A stretch of 64,000 bases of DNA from Lithospermum erythrorhizon. Its lineage: Eukaryota; Streptophyta; Magnoliopsida; Boraginales; Boraginaceae. Below the pieces are notes generated by a model, which made no database searches, was not told the DNA's origin, and was given only the letters and a program-made list of their open reading frames with translations. Both the position numbers and the translations under genes were made by a program. Shown here one piece after another: positions 12,497 to 23,800 of this stretch; position 1 is the stretch's first letter, and every line of letters begins with the position of its first letter. The stretch lies in the NCBI GenBank assembly GCA_019722365.1, contig JADFUC010002033.1:62001-126000 (forward strand), in the 5' to 3' direction.

Positions 12497-13200
12497 CTAT
12501 CCAAAACAGAGCCTTCTGTCAACAACTCCCCAAGCCTGAGTAAATGAAGCACCATATGACAGATGAGCCTGACAGAAAGAGTGATATTTGAAAGGCCTAG
12601 GACCACTTACAATATCCTGCTTGAGATGAATTACAATTTGAGCATGATCCGAAATACCAGGAGGCAAAAAATGAGCACAACTCTGACTAAATACTTTTAA
12701 GTCAATCCTCATTACAGAAAATATAGTCCAACTTTCTAACACTCCCTTCACCAGCCATCGACTTAGACCCCAAGTGTAAAGACACCCATGACTAGTAAGC
12801 TCCACCACATCAATACTCTCCAAGCACCCATTAAACTCCTCCATCGCAATACTACGAGGATAACTATTCCCAGAAGTTAGAGTAATATCTTTAATGATAT
12901 TAAAGTCCCCCGCTAACAACCAATGAATACCCCGAGTTCTCACCTCTACAAGAGACTGCCACAAACACCTTCTCTGTACATACAAATTAGCACCATAAAC
13001 AGCAGACAACAAAAACGTACCACCACCAAGAATCCCCACCTCAAACAAGATGTGTTGATCCATAACCTCTATAGCCTTCACAGAACAAAAAACTAGTATT
13101 CCAAGCTACAATAATTCTCCCCACTGAACCATCAATAATATTATGAACAAACTCCCAAGAAGGTAAAATATTAGCCATAACTCTATCTACATTCTCAAGC
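12497..13200 (-). pseudogene. LINE ORF2 endonuclease domain
   Basis: The segment at about 13190-13090 reads ENVDRVMANILPSWEF then GSVGRIIVAWN, corresponding to the opening of plant LINE endonucleases (LFPGW-F...GRIWV-W). After a small frame break it continues with LSAVYGAN, WLLAGDFNIIKD, LYTWGLSRW and a DHAQIVI segment. These are the usual endonuclease landmarks: the GDFN catalytic region, TW, and the SDH-P-hydrophobic motif. Its function would be target-site nicking for target-primed reverse transcription. Frameshifts show that it is dead. Confidence 0.85.
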
Positions 13201-13210
13201 TTCAATTTAT

Positions 13211-13724
13211 TTTACACTATACATATAATGTTGTATTTGTTTTTAAAAACATTAATAGTTTTTGTTTAAATTCATTCAAGACCTCACATTCATTACTAAG
13301 ATGGAGTCATTTATAAGGAACGCGATGAGTAGTGCTCTCTTTTAGGCTACTCTTGAGATTAATGTTACCACCCCTACCCTGCTTCCTGGCAACCGATGGC
13401 ATAGCTACCATCAGAGCGTAAGACTTCGGAGCCAACCTCTTCTCCTCGCTATCCACCATAATTGGTGAAAGCCTACCATCTGCCAGTACAGAATCAGTGA
13501 TATGCTTCCCAGGAATACACAGCAATATTTCTGTACTTCGTGAAAAAATACTGAAATTTTGGGGATTTTTTTAATAAATTGATAAATTAATTTACTTTAA
13601 AATTTTGTTTAAGATTTTTAGTGTTAGAACAATTAAAATATTTTTTCACTAACGAAATGTTTGATCATGTGAATATGTTCAACTGAATCATGTGAATATG
13701 TTCAACTGAAAATATTTCAGTAAT
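13211..13724. other. possible LINE ORF1 remnant and AT-rich spacer
   Basis: On the minus strand, 13525-13307 gives an open 72-codon stretch with no recognised domain. It lies where the first ORF of the LINE would be. From 13540 to 13724 the sequence is AT-rich, with a 16-base repeat of ATCATGTGAATATGTTCAACTGAA. No gene was recognised. Confidence 0.4.
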
Positions 13725-13959
13725 GTACAATTTAGACGTGGCAAACGAACCGGGCCTCGGTGGGCCGTTCGGGGGCCCGACCCACCAGTCGGTTAAATTC
13801 GTGGCAAGCCCACGAGCGGCTCCGGTTGGTGAATGGGTCAAATGCGAGGCAGAGATTGGGCCCCAAGCCCGGCCGGTTCAAGCCCACCCGATATTTGGTG
13901 GGCGCTGACGGGCCGGTTGACGCAGGCCAGTACGTGAGTAAGTTCCGTATGTAGCGATG

Positions 13960-15339
13960 CGGCGTTATCTATGTGAATGCTGGTTTCACGTGGAGCGGTG
14001 TGCTCAGCGTTATCTGCAAAATATTGCGTTTTACTAACATGGCATTAGTGCGGATTCGTCGTAGCGGTACCAGATTAACTAAAATATTGCATTTTTACTT
14101 TATAAGCGTGGTACCGTTCCATCTTCCGTTTACTAACAAAGAAAAGTGCAATTTTCAAGCATTCACAACATTCGAATCATTCACCATTAGATTTCACACG
14201 TTCGTTCGTTCGCGATTCATTACATTCGAACTTCGAAACACCATAAACATTCACAACATTGAAACATTCATCATTCGCAACTTGGAGACAAAGTAAACAA
14301 ATAAAAAACATTGTTCAAGCGTGAAAAACATCATACATATAATATAAAAACACATTCATTCTTATTGTTTAACTTCCCAACTTGGTTAAATCTTCAACAA
14401 TAAAGGGAGGAGGTGGGGCGTGATGGGGATTGCCACTACGTTGTTGAGGAAGTTTGTGCGATCACAATGGCGCCCGGACATCCCGACCATATGGATCAGC
14501 CATTTGTCGTTTCGTTGATAAATCCTCTCTTCCCGGTCCTTGCGACGCCGACATCGGCCAACCGGTCGCCTCGTCAAACAACTTCCTCGTAGTATCACCT
14601 CAGCGCTCTGTCGGTTGTTGCGAGGTGGAAGCCTCGGTGAGGATGCGGATAGACCTTCCTCACGTGCCCGCTTGTTCACAGGAACCCGCTGCTCGGAGCG
14701 CGCCCGGGGCTCTGCGCCCGTTGTAGTTCCACACTGCTTTGCACTTACCTCGCCATGGTTCGTAGATCTCCAGCCGATCAGCGCCATATCTAAATAAACC
14801 TCAAACTTAGCAATCGAAACTTTGAAATCATCGTCGCTTTATTAACCTCGCACCTCTCCAGACAATCTAGGGCAGACACATTTTTCCTACTAACTTGACA
14901 AGTGGGACAAAAATCATGCCATATTGTGGCGCCTTGATCTTATGATGAAAAATGTGTTGAGGATAATGTGGGGGTAGTTAACTGTATGGGTCAGAGGCGA
15001 AGTTGCGTCATTTGTATGTCAGCGCTAAGTTCGGTGGCACGACTAGTTGTAGAAACAAAATTCCTTGGACCGCCGATACAAACTTCCCCTCCCATCCCTA
15101 GTTGTATTTATATATACTAACTTAGGATTTGGGCTCTCTGATTATTATTAGCATATTAGCACAATCCGTTTGGCTAGTGTGGCCAATTCTCGCGCCACCC
15201 CTAGTGGGATAATCCTCTATCTACATTCATCGTTATCGTCCTAAGTAATACAGTCATAAAAATTCATTCCCCTAAGATCCTCATCCGTAATCGACCGACA
15301 CCATTAACATTAAAAGTTAAGCCTATCGCCTGGGGTCGC
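13960..15339 (-). other. distal part of the hAT-A second module
   Basis: This stretch holds GGTACC motifs (13960-14120), a T/G-rich segment like a 3' untranslated region (14131-14390, minus strand), and a GC-richer segment (14386-14800). The latter stays open for 133 codons on the minus strand, but in a neighbouring frame it also reads EASTSQQPTER and PPPPFIVEDLTKLGS before a stop. No domain was recognised in either frame. At about 15190-15205, CGCGCCACCCCTA looks like the end of a further small hAT-type element without a visible partner. Confidence 0.35.
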
Positions 15340-18147
15340 TGTAACGCGACCACGCCCGAATGCGACCGCCGAGGTGAGAGTCATTAAAATCCGAACACCG
15401 AGTCACGAGCCGATGGGCGACTCGGTTTAAATACAATTGAACTGCATCAAAATGTGATCACAATTAAGTTTCCCGAGATCAAAACAGTTTTAAAATTTAT
15501 AATCCATCAGCTGACCTCGAAGCGACAAACCCTTATATATATATACACAACATCTCCCAAATAAAAAGTAATGCCGGCAAGGCTACAACGGATGATCGTC
15601 ACGCGTATCACGAATACAAAATGACAACGGCCGACAAAGCCAAAGTTTCAAAAGGAAAAATACGACAATCAAAGCCGGAGTTGACAACACATCAAAATCG
15701 ATTTGAGGATCCTCTGCTGCCACCCGATGCTCACTGGCCACTTTCGGAACAAAACTCTCAAGCGACCTCTTGCCAGCTCAGCGTCTGTCGACTGGCACAA
15801 ATAAATGCCGCCCAATCACGAAAAGGGTGTAAGCCGAAACTGTGAAAACAACACGAGGGGTGAACTTACCATGCAGACGAGTCAATCGATATAATAGTCA
15901 AATATGAATAAAATACATATATCGGGACTACCTAAAGGTCATACAACTTTTAATTCATGAAATCTCGAGGCATACGTGAAGATATAATAGAAGGTTCGTG
16001 ACACACAATTTGAGAAAGAAATCAATAGACTGATGCTGACTAAAACTACAGTCATCAAACCTCTATCTCTCGAGATCCACGAATACCATCCTCTAATGCG
16101 CCTTATACTCAAATAAATCTACACTGCGGGAATGGACTAATCAACATCACCTCGCTTATACCGCGGTATAAGGCCAGCTATACACAAAGAAGTATAACAT
16201 ACTTATACACAAGTATAAGACACATCGCGCTCATCGCTAAGTACAAGGCACACCACTACATGATATAGGCACACACCGCTCTATACACTAAGTATAAGGC
16301 ACACACATACGCTATACAGTAGTATATAGGGCCGTCGACAATGCCGCAAAGTGATCAAAAGACTTCATTACACTTCTTATACCGAGAAGTATAAGGCCAA
16401 ACCTTGTATCGTAGTATAGGGCCCACAGCAAATGCAGAGCAAGCGATCAAAAGAGTCATACATTCTTATACCGAGTATAGGCCAAACCGCACGCTATACC
16501 GTAGTATGGGGGCCCACTGCAAACGATGCACAATGGCGATCAAAAGAGAGTCTAGCTCTTATACCCAGTATAAGGCCAAACCCTTGTATATACCGTGAGT
16601 ATAGGGCCAATAGCGTCACATATCACACGCAAGGAAGAGTACCCTAATCCCTACTAATCGACTATAAGTGCTTCTTCAAGTCATGACTAACTCTAACTTA
16701 AGCCGCTCTCGATAACCGGCTACTGCTCCCCGAGCAATATTACTCAAGCCTGGCTGAAACATCTCTGTGATCGTAAGTCAAACACAATCGCCAACAAGGC
16801 CACGAGAAATCATAAAGTGCCGGCCAAGGCCCAATCAATATAAGTTAGGAGTTCAAGCCATTACGTACCTAGAGCAATCTTGTATACAGAATATAATCAC
16901 ATAATCATATATGATTACATGCTTACTATAAATTTCTCAAGCTAATCCTTAACACAATGACATATCATTCTCACATAATACATATCATAATAACATGTAT
17001 ATGTCGTTCTCACATAATCATATCACGATAACATGTTCACACAATTTAAATGAAATGCGTAAAATGTACGAAGTGAGATAAGTACTCACCTCTGTGTACC
17101 GCATGAGCCATGGCAATCGAGGTAAGCGCCGCTTTTCACCGATCGGCGCCTAAGCGACTGCCGAGAAAGTATAATCAGACTACTCTCTTATGCCGGCGTT
17201 CTAGAGATACATAACCAACTCTTGGGGAACTATCTCTAGCAGTCTAACATGACGGATAAACTATGGGTCTCAATCCGTGGACACAACCCCGATAGATTCC
17301 CCGCTAAATTCCATCTTATCACTTTCTCATTACAAATCGACTTATAAGTTGTCTAACTTCAATCGTAAGTCCATAATTAAATCTATACTCCGAAATATCA
17401 ATTATAACTTCGACTTGGAATTTACAACTTTTGACGTAAAACCACTGTCGATTTTAAATCGCTGATTTAACATCGCTAACAACTACTGTAAGGTCCCAAT
17501 ATAACCTCACACATTTAAAGTCTTATAAAATATCCATATAAAAAGTCAACCGAAAACCTAAAGTCAACTCGGCCATAACGTCCTCAGCGATCTACAAATC
17601 GCAATTCATGCTCGAATCACGGAACCCATAACCAACTAAGATTTATCATAAATTCAGGTATGAAAAGTCAACTAAAAAGTCAACTATGTCAAAACCCGAA
17701 ATATCTCGAAAAGACTTGAAATTTCTTACCTTAACTCGAAGAAAGAATGATGGGAGAACAACAATACAACGTCTCTTGAGTTTGGCGACAATCGAAGAGA
17801 AATGGAAAATGAAATTTTTAAGGGGGAGGGGTGAATATTCGGCCATAGCATGTAAAGGAATGATGATGAAGTGTTTGATAATGATGATGTGGAAGATAAG
17901 CATGACTAGATATTTAAAGCTTCGAGGTCCCGTTCGGTTTCCGGTTAATTTCTCGACATCGTTGCTTAAATCTCCACGAACCCGATTCAAGAATAAAGTC
18001 TTCATGGCAAACACTACTAAATTATAAATGAAATTCGGCTAAAAAATTTTACGAAATAATATCATCATCGAAAAAAAAATTATACTATTCTCGGGTCCCA
18101 CCGCCGACCGAAAAATTTAAATTTTTTTTTTAAATAACAGTTATTAA
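15340..18147 (-). mobile_element. solo LTR of the same gypsy-type family, inserted in hAT-A
   Basis: On the plus strand it starts TGTAACGCGACC at 15340, the inverse of the terminus GGTCG..TTACA of the LTR at 8671-10844. Its other end, read on the minus strand from 18147, has GGTGGGACCCGAGA about 45 bases in, the same spacing as in that LTR (44). Flanking pentamers are GTCGC (15335-15339) and ATCGC (18148-18152), one transition apart. A TATA-like TTTAAATATC (minus) lies near 17910. No internal region is attached. The terminal dinucleotide at 18147 has decayed, so that edge is an inference from spacing and duplication. Confidence 0.75.
16150..16625. repeat. tandem repeat of about 90 bp inside the LTR, with palindromic TTATAC/GTATAA boxes
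   Basis: The box CTTATACC.GTATAAGGCC recurs at 16155, 16376, 16465 and 16558, with weaker copies between. The last three are 89 and 93 bases apart. Each unit also carries a CGTAGTATAGGGCCCAC and a GCGATCAAAAGAG segment. At 16155-16172 the box is a perfect 18-bp palindrome, CTTATACCGCGGTATAAG. Confidence 0.8.
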
Positions 18148-18510
18148 ATCGCCGTTATCTGGATTCGGCCTACGGTCCATACCCATGATCTTATAGTGGG
18201 CTGATTTGAGGATACCCGTTCTGATAAATGTACAAATATTTGCTAATTGAGCATTTTCTAAGTATTAAATCTGAGGTTACCACGTAAATTGTTGTCGAGG
18301 CCTCGTCGAGATAAACACACTTGTAGATGCGTTTGAGGCTCCACTTTCGACAACGCCAACTTCCTCGTTTAGTAGTCCTCCACGCTGCTCTACGTGTTCC
18401 TCCTCATATTGGGGTTCCTCCTCGCATAATTGACTTTTCTAGCCCTTTTTTATCACGTGATGATTGTGCCCTACTGCTTGTCCCTTCTTTTTGTTGTTTT
18501 TTGGTGCCAT
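18148..18510 (-). pseudogene. second gene-like module of hAT-A, basic N-terminus
   Basis: A TATA-like TTTTTATATC (18684-18693, minus strand) is followed by a leader resembling that of the transposase gene, with TTCACAAATTCTCTCAAATC. An ATG at 18510-18508 then opens a frame beginning MAPKNNKKKGQAVGHNHH. One stop after 23 codons separates a strongly acidic continuation (CEEEPQYEEEHVEQRGG), and the frame ends about 77 codons in. The LTR at 15340-18147 cuts the module. No domain was recognised. It may be a second element gene, or the N-terminus of a second transposase copy (the hAT-C transposase also opens MAPKK). Confidence 0.4.
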
Positions 18511-18689
18511 TTTTTCATCGAACATATATTTGCAAATGTAGAGTATAAAAAGAAGTTTTTGGGTTGGGATGAGGCTTAATTTAAGAAATTTGAAGAATTT
18601 GTGGAGAGAGGAAGTTGTGAGATTTGAGAGAATTTGTGAATAATGAGGAAAGAGTTCAAAAATCGCCTATTGAAACCCTTATCGATATA

Positions 18690-18960
18690 AAAAGTGGTAC
18701 CCGTTCATTTTAAACGGTGGTACCACGTTCCTTTTATAAGTTCATTGAATTTTGAAGTTCAACTTGGTACGTTTCATATAGGTACCACGTTTAAATATCA
18801 GCGGTATCTAGTTGCTTATGAGAAGCGGTGTGTCGTTTGACTTACGAGGTACATGTAGTTAATAATTTAAACTTGAGGGAATTACCGTTATAAAATAACA
18901 GTACCACGTTCTAATATAACGTGGTACGTTAATGGTGCGATAGTGCCGTTTAATTCCATT
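18690..18960. repeat. internal GGTACC-motif array of hAT-A
   Basis: At least eight motifs of the form GTGGTACC, GGTACCACGTT, AACGTGGTACGTT or AGCGGTATC occur in both orientations. The same motif family is found at both ends of the element (13960-14120 and 21480-21720). hAT transposases bind such sub-terminal motifs. Having an array inside the element, immediately upstream of a second TATA box, is not expected for a single-gene hAT. Confidence 0.7.
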
Positions 18961-19104
18961 TAAATTTATCGAAAATGTAAAGAAACAAAAATCGATATTT
19001 TATTATTGTAGTTCACGGTTTATACTTTCGTCTTGGTCGGAGATTACATTAATTTCATACATTCAATCAAAATTATAAACTATACCCGATCTAATCGTCA
19101 TACA

Positions 19105-21185
19105 CTATTTCATCTTCGGATTCTTTACAGCCAGAAGTGTATTTCTATTAATGTTGTTCTCTTTATAGAACTTCAATTTCTTCCTCGATATCACTAAGAT
19201 CGTCGAACAAATCTTTTCCTTTCCTTCCATGAGTGTATCCTTATCTTTGCGTCTATGCTCTAAGCGACGTCGATCCTTAATACAAACACACTTCAATCGC
19301 CGAGCTTGTAAGTCTTGACCGTCTTTAAGAGTGTATTGGAGCTTAGCCAAAGTAACTAAATCTTGGATTCACTAGCTATTGAACATAGGTATAGAAAATA
19401 TTTCTTTTGCATCTTAGACAATACGGAAACAATGCTTCACCTTACTAAGCCCACATGTTTTAATATATCAAAAGGGTTATTATCATTATATTGACTCAAT
19501 TCAAAGTTAGTAGTTAAATATTGAGTTAACTCATTAGTGTCTTGTGGAGCGATTGGATTAGTGTTACCTAATAATTGTAAAGCATTCCTTAGGTGATCAT
19601 GTTGACTTCGTATCTTAACTCCCACGCGGGGCACATTAAAACTTGTTCCACTACTAGAGGGTGCGGCCTTACTTTGCCCATACCTTGACTGATATTTGCT
19701 ATACATGTTATACATATACGTTTCAATTCCATCTTTCCATTTTTGAACATCAAAACTCTTTAGTTCGGGATTAAAGGATACTAATGCCATGTGGGATTTC
19801 GCATAGAAATTGAATGACTTAATTTAGCGTTAGGATCCAAGATTATACCAATTGCATATACATGTGGGATAGGATGAAAATATTTTAAAAACTTGTCTTT
19901 CATATTCGGAACCATATCTCTAACAACATGACCATACATGTTTAGTCATGAATTGAAAGGTGCGATACGTTCTAAAAGCAAGATGAATATTTGGTTCATA
20001 TATTGAGTTGAAAAAACTTTAGTATAATCTTTATGGCTCAAGAAACTTAGAAATTCATAACAATATTTCCAATTATTATATGTGAGTGGGGATAATATTC
20101 ACCAATAAGAACAGCGTCTCGTAAAATGTTATGGTATTCATCCTTATACATATATGCGCGAACAAGTAGATCGTAGGTGGAGTTCCGTCTAGTATCATGA
20201 TCAAAATTAATTTTTAAACTACCGAAGCCTCAACCAATTTTTATATTCATGTCTTCTAACCCGTCATTAACAACAAAATTATGACGCTTCACGAATTGGC
20301 AAAATAAACTCATCCCAACAGCGTTTATTCCATCTTTTATGACTAATTGAAGGGCGTGACACTGCATCTAACATGAAAAATTCACTAAAATCGGTTTAAT
20401 AGGCTTCTTTAATCTTTCAATTGATCGTTATTAGCGGACGCATTATCAAATGAAATTGAAGTAATCCTATTCAAACATTTGTAATCATTAGCACGTGCGA
20501 GTATACCTTCGAGAAATTTATGAATATTGTTATGTTTTATGTCGATCTAAAATATATAATTCTCATTTGTAAGACCCAATCTTGATCAATCCAATGGCAT
20601 GTTATACACATTATATCAAAATCAAAGACAACAATATCACTAGTCAAACACATTTTATAAGGCAAATTCATAAGAGTTTTACTAGAAGATCTTTTCGCTT
20701 TTAAATATTTAAGCATAGTTTAAGTAAGTAGACCGGGGATCGTATTTCTCAGTTAACGACATTTTGAATCCATTTAATGAAACGCCATCATCACAATGAT
20801 TAAAAAGGCAAAAACTACCGTTACAAATTTCATAGTTTGATCCTATAAGCCAAAATACTAAAAAGTTTTGCGGTTTTGGGTATCAATAGTTCCTTAGCTA
20901 TACCACCTCTCCCTACTATCTTTAGTGATCTTATGACCACCTAAGTGTCTAGCAAAATGACCAGTTCCCCCTTTACCTCCACCAGTTTTTCATGATAGAG
21001 TACTCTTACAATATAAACTAGTTGTCGTTTGTTTTTCACTGTCTCCATGAAAATATTTCCCAATCCATGAAGTTTTTTTCCTTTCATTAGTACTATCCGT
21101 AGCACTAGATTGAGAGTTAATAATAAATTAGTTCATCCATGCAAGTTATCATCCTCTAAATTAACAAAATCATTAGACATACTAT
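19105..21185 (-). pseudogene. hAT transposase of hAT-A
   Basis: Read on the minus strand in changing frames: an N-terminal BED-type finger region (TSWIGKYFHGDSEKQ, then GTGHFARHLGGH), the RNase-H-fold middle (TSDIVVFDFD..., CHWIDQDWVLQ), and the segment before dimerisation (KDKFLKYFHPIPHVYAIGII with DPNAKL). The C-terminal dimerisation region follows (QDTNELTQYLTTNFELSQYN, then PFDILKH), and finally MAKLQYTLKDGQDLQ. This is the full order of a plant Ac-type transposase, which cuts and pastes elements carrying the matching termini. Many frameshifts and stops make it inactive. A TATA box (TATAAAAGTG, minus strand) lies at 21431-21440. The paralogue at 36059-38330 shares the ELTQYL and MAKLQY blocks. 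Confidence 0.88.
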
Positions 21186-21430
21186 GTATAAAAGCTTTGA
21201 ATATTTTCGATGTTGCGTTTTGATGTCATTAATTAAGAAGAACAATATCAAAATTTATAAAAGTTGATAGATAATACGGATAAATGAAATGGAGCAAGGT
21301 AAGATTGTTGATTCATGATTGGAGCAAACAAGCCCAAAAATACAAGTAATGAATATTGCTTTGAAAGTGATCCTTATTTCTTTATTAAGAATGAGAGAGT
21401 GAGTTGTGAGAAATGAAGTGAGGTGTTGCC

Positions 21431-21440
21431 CACTTTTATA
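21431..21440 (-). promoter_or_regulatory. TATA box of the hAT-A transposase gene
   Basis: TATAAAAGTG on the minus strand lies between the GCGGTACC-type array near the right terminus (21480-21720) and the transposase gene. A CT-rich leader with CTCACTTCATTTCTCACAAC follows, typical of a plant 5' untranslated region. Confidence 0.6.
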
Positions 21441-21883
21441 GACACCTCTTCCTTTTGAGTTTTGAGAGTTAATATGGTAATCTGCGGGGTCAAAAGCAGG
21501 TACCGTTTATAAGCACCACGCTACTAAGCAGTGAATGCCCAGATTTGGCCTGCGGTACGGTTGATCGCCACATATTCACCAAAAAATACATTGGACGCGT
21601 GGTACGTTAATGTCCAAGCATTATACCGTGTATATTTAGGTAGTTACCCTACCAGATTGCTCGTGCAGGTAAGCGGTATCGTTTGTATCAAATGTAAAGC
21701 GGGGTACCGTTGGTTGGCTTGATGCTGGCGTCGACTACCGTCTGGCCTCGAACCGAATAGGGGCTCGGTATTCCCTTACTTGGACCGGCCCGATCCACAG
21801 TGCCGTTAATGAGCTCTGGGCCCACGTCGGGTACAATACGGGGGGCCGGCCGGCCAGTTCGTTGCCACGACTTAATGCACAAC

Positions 21884-22310
21884 ATGTTGTTTCCCCATAT
21901 AACAAACATAACCAAGAAATGCTAATAAGATCTTATTCCTTTATTTCTTTATGGTCCAGTACGTAGTCATAATTTGGTTCTCTTATATTTTTAGGAGTTT
22001 TGATATGTGATAGAATAGGATCTTTCTTTTAACATATTTTGTTCATTTTAAAGATAAAGTTGTACGCTAAATGATTGAAGTCTCATTACAAAAATATAAA
22101 ATTTACATTACCAGGATTGATATTTATAAGATAAAAATTTTATTTATATTATTGTTCTCTGACACACACACAATATATATATTGCCATTTTATTTTAATT
22201 TTTGATTATTTATCATATATAGAAGATACGTGGCCAACATTACATTGTTTGAACAACACTTGAGCTGCGAACATAACAAGGCATTATACCTTGAACACTA
22301 CCAAGATACA
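21884..22310. other. AT-rich spacer, no gene recognised
   Basis: Includes short CA and TA runs near 22160. No frame, terminal repeat or RNA gene was recognised. Confidence 0.5.
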
Positions 22311-22319
22311 TATTGGAAT

Positions 22320-22790
22320 GGGCTAAAGACACTAACCATCACCGAACTTTCCTCGGTTCATTCCATCACTCAATTTTTTAACGTGTTCCATTCCATCGCC
22401 CAACTTCCGACAATTGATTTTTGGTCCCGGCGTCAAAATGGCGGTTAAAACACTAACTCCATTAGGGTATTTTGCAGTCAAATAACGTATACTCCACACT
22501 TCAACCACCCCCCGCCTCCAAGACACAATTTCTTTAGACAATTCATCAAAGCGAACATAGCGCTATCTTAGTGCGCATTGTTTGACTAAAATACTACTGA
22601 GGTTAGTGTTTTGCGGTCGCGCCGGGACCAAATTATAATTATCGGAAGATAGTGTTTTGCGGTCATTTTTGACGTCGGGACCAAATTTGCCAATTGTCGG
22701 AAGTTGGGTGATGGAATGGAACACGTTAAAAATTGAGTGATGGAATGGAAACCCGAGTGAAAGTTCGGTGATGGTTAGTGTCTTTAGCCC
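22320..22790. mobile_element. Mutator-type MITE, 471 bp, long inverted repeats, 9-bp duplication
   Basis: The first and last roughly 125 bases are inverted copies: GGGCTAAAGACACTAACCAT at the left against its inverse at 22771-22790. Similarity continues through the CCATCACTCAATTTTT and ACGTGTTCCATTCCATC segments to the GACGTCGGGACCAAA region. The element is flanked on both sides by the same nine bases, TATTGGAAT (22311-22319 and 22791-22799). Nine-base duplications with long terminal inverted repeats identify Mutator-like (MULE) elements. There is no transposase, so it would need an autonomous relative. Confidence 0.92.
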
Positions 22791-22799
22791 TATTGGAAT

Positions 22800-23540
22800 T
22801 AACATTCGTACGAGAAGAATTAATCATACTACATTTAAGATCTTCTTCAATAACTAAGTCCTTCAAAATTAAAAAACAATCTATATTAGTTGGAAGCCAT
22901 CTAATGCTGCAAGTTTTATTTATGGATGGATGTAGTAGATCTTTCCAAGCGCATCCACTAGATAGTAATAATAAGTATATTATGCTTGTAATGATTCTGA
23001 AGATGTATCAATCCAGTAATTAGTGCTTCCAGTAGATGGTTGGTCAAAGAGTAATTTGATTCTGTTAGTGGAGCCAACAATATTGTTGAGATGTGCCATT
23101 TGTGTAAAAGAAAATTTTTATATATTTTAAGGAGGTTGCTTAAAATTATATAGTTGACATTAGGAGCTTCAAAAAGGTACCAAATTATATAATCCACAAG
23201 TATTTGTTGTTCTACTTGATCCACCATTCCACTTCAAGTCTTCCACCCAATTTGTAAACAAACAAGAAGAATCAATATTACAAATTCATAGGCCTGAATT
23301 CATCATTTTTAAGTCGGTTAGTGTAAATCGAAACCATATTTCTAGTGTGCATCCTCTGATTTTACATACTTGTCGTCCTATCTACATACATGATTATTAA
23401 TTATTAGTACTTTGTGTGTAGGTCTTTAATAAATGTATGTATCAATGACAAAATGATTGAATTGATATTATCTTAATAAAAAAGTTACTAAGTATTAAAA
23501 ATGAAAAACATCAATTAATTTGATACAAATTTGAAGCGAA
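22800..23540. other. no gene recognised
   Basis: A frame on the plus strand (22778-23023) enters the MITE edge and has no recognisable domain. The original sequence broken by the MITE insertion is not identifiable either. Confidence 0.4.
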
Positions 23541-23574
23541 AATGATAAGATTATAAAACGGGTGGTTATATTTA

Positions 23575-23800
23575 TAAGGGCAAAAGGCATAATCACCTAT
23601 GTTTGGGTTGTGTCACTAGTGAATCACTTGTGTTTCAAAATATCTTAGTCAATCATTTATGTCTAAAAATATAACTCGTTTGGTTCTTCTGTTAATTCTT
23701 TCGTTAAGACAACGTTAACTAAGTCACATGACAAACACAAAGGAGAAAAGGCATGGATGGCCACCTATGTTTAGCTTGTGTCACCAATCGATCACTTACG
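23575..23800. repeat. imperfect direct repeat of about 55 bp
   Basis: GGCAAAAGGCATAATCACCT...GTTGTGTCACTAGTGAATCACTTG at 23579-23632 is repeated as GAGAAAAGGCATGGATGGCC...CTTGTGTCACCAATCGATCACTTA at 23735-23790. The repeat type is common in plant intergenic DNA; its origin is not recognised. Confidence 0.6.

Larger units (their letters stand above)
7437..13210 (-). mobile_element. LINE (non-LTR retrotransposon), interrupted by a solo LTR
   Basis: Read on the minus strand, the element runs from an endonuclease domain (about 13210-12500) through a reverse transcriptase (about 11950-10860). It is then interrupted by the LTR at 8671-10844. It resumes at 8665 and finishes with a C-terminal segment at 7773-7480 before a T-run at about 7437-7446, which is the poly(A) tail seen from the plus strand. 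Across the LTR junction, with one copy of ATAAG removed, translation stays open and reaches a TRREEGLG segment similar to the EGGLG motif of plant LINE proteins. Remnants up to about 13530 may be the first ORF. No clear target duplication was found. Confidence 0.85.
13732..21875 (-). mobile_element. hAT-A: complete hAT element with terminal repeats and 8-bp duplication
   Basis: The left terminus reads TTAGACGTGGCAAACGAACC. The right terminus, read inward from 21875, is TTAAGTCGTGGCAACGAACT, a near-perfect inverted pair. The flanking octamers are TGTACAAT (13724-13731) and TGCACAAC (21876-21883), differing by two C/T transitions, as expected for a decayed 8-bp hAT duplication. Near each end are arrays of GCGGTACC/GTGGTACCGTT motifs (13960-14120 and 21480-21720), and a third such array lies inside (18690-18960). 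It holds a hAT transposase on the minus strand (about 21185-19105) and a second module from 18690 down to 13960, into which an LTR has inserted (15340-18147). Without the LTR it is about 5.3 kb. Confidence 0.85.

Noticed and set aside
14386..14787. 133-codon open frame on the minus strand as a gene
   Set aside because: It is Arg/Pro-rich with no domain. Other frames of the same GC-rich segment are also open on both strands, and it lies within hAT-A. It is kept only as part of the element's second module.
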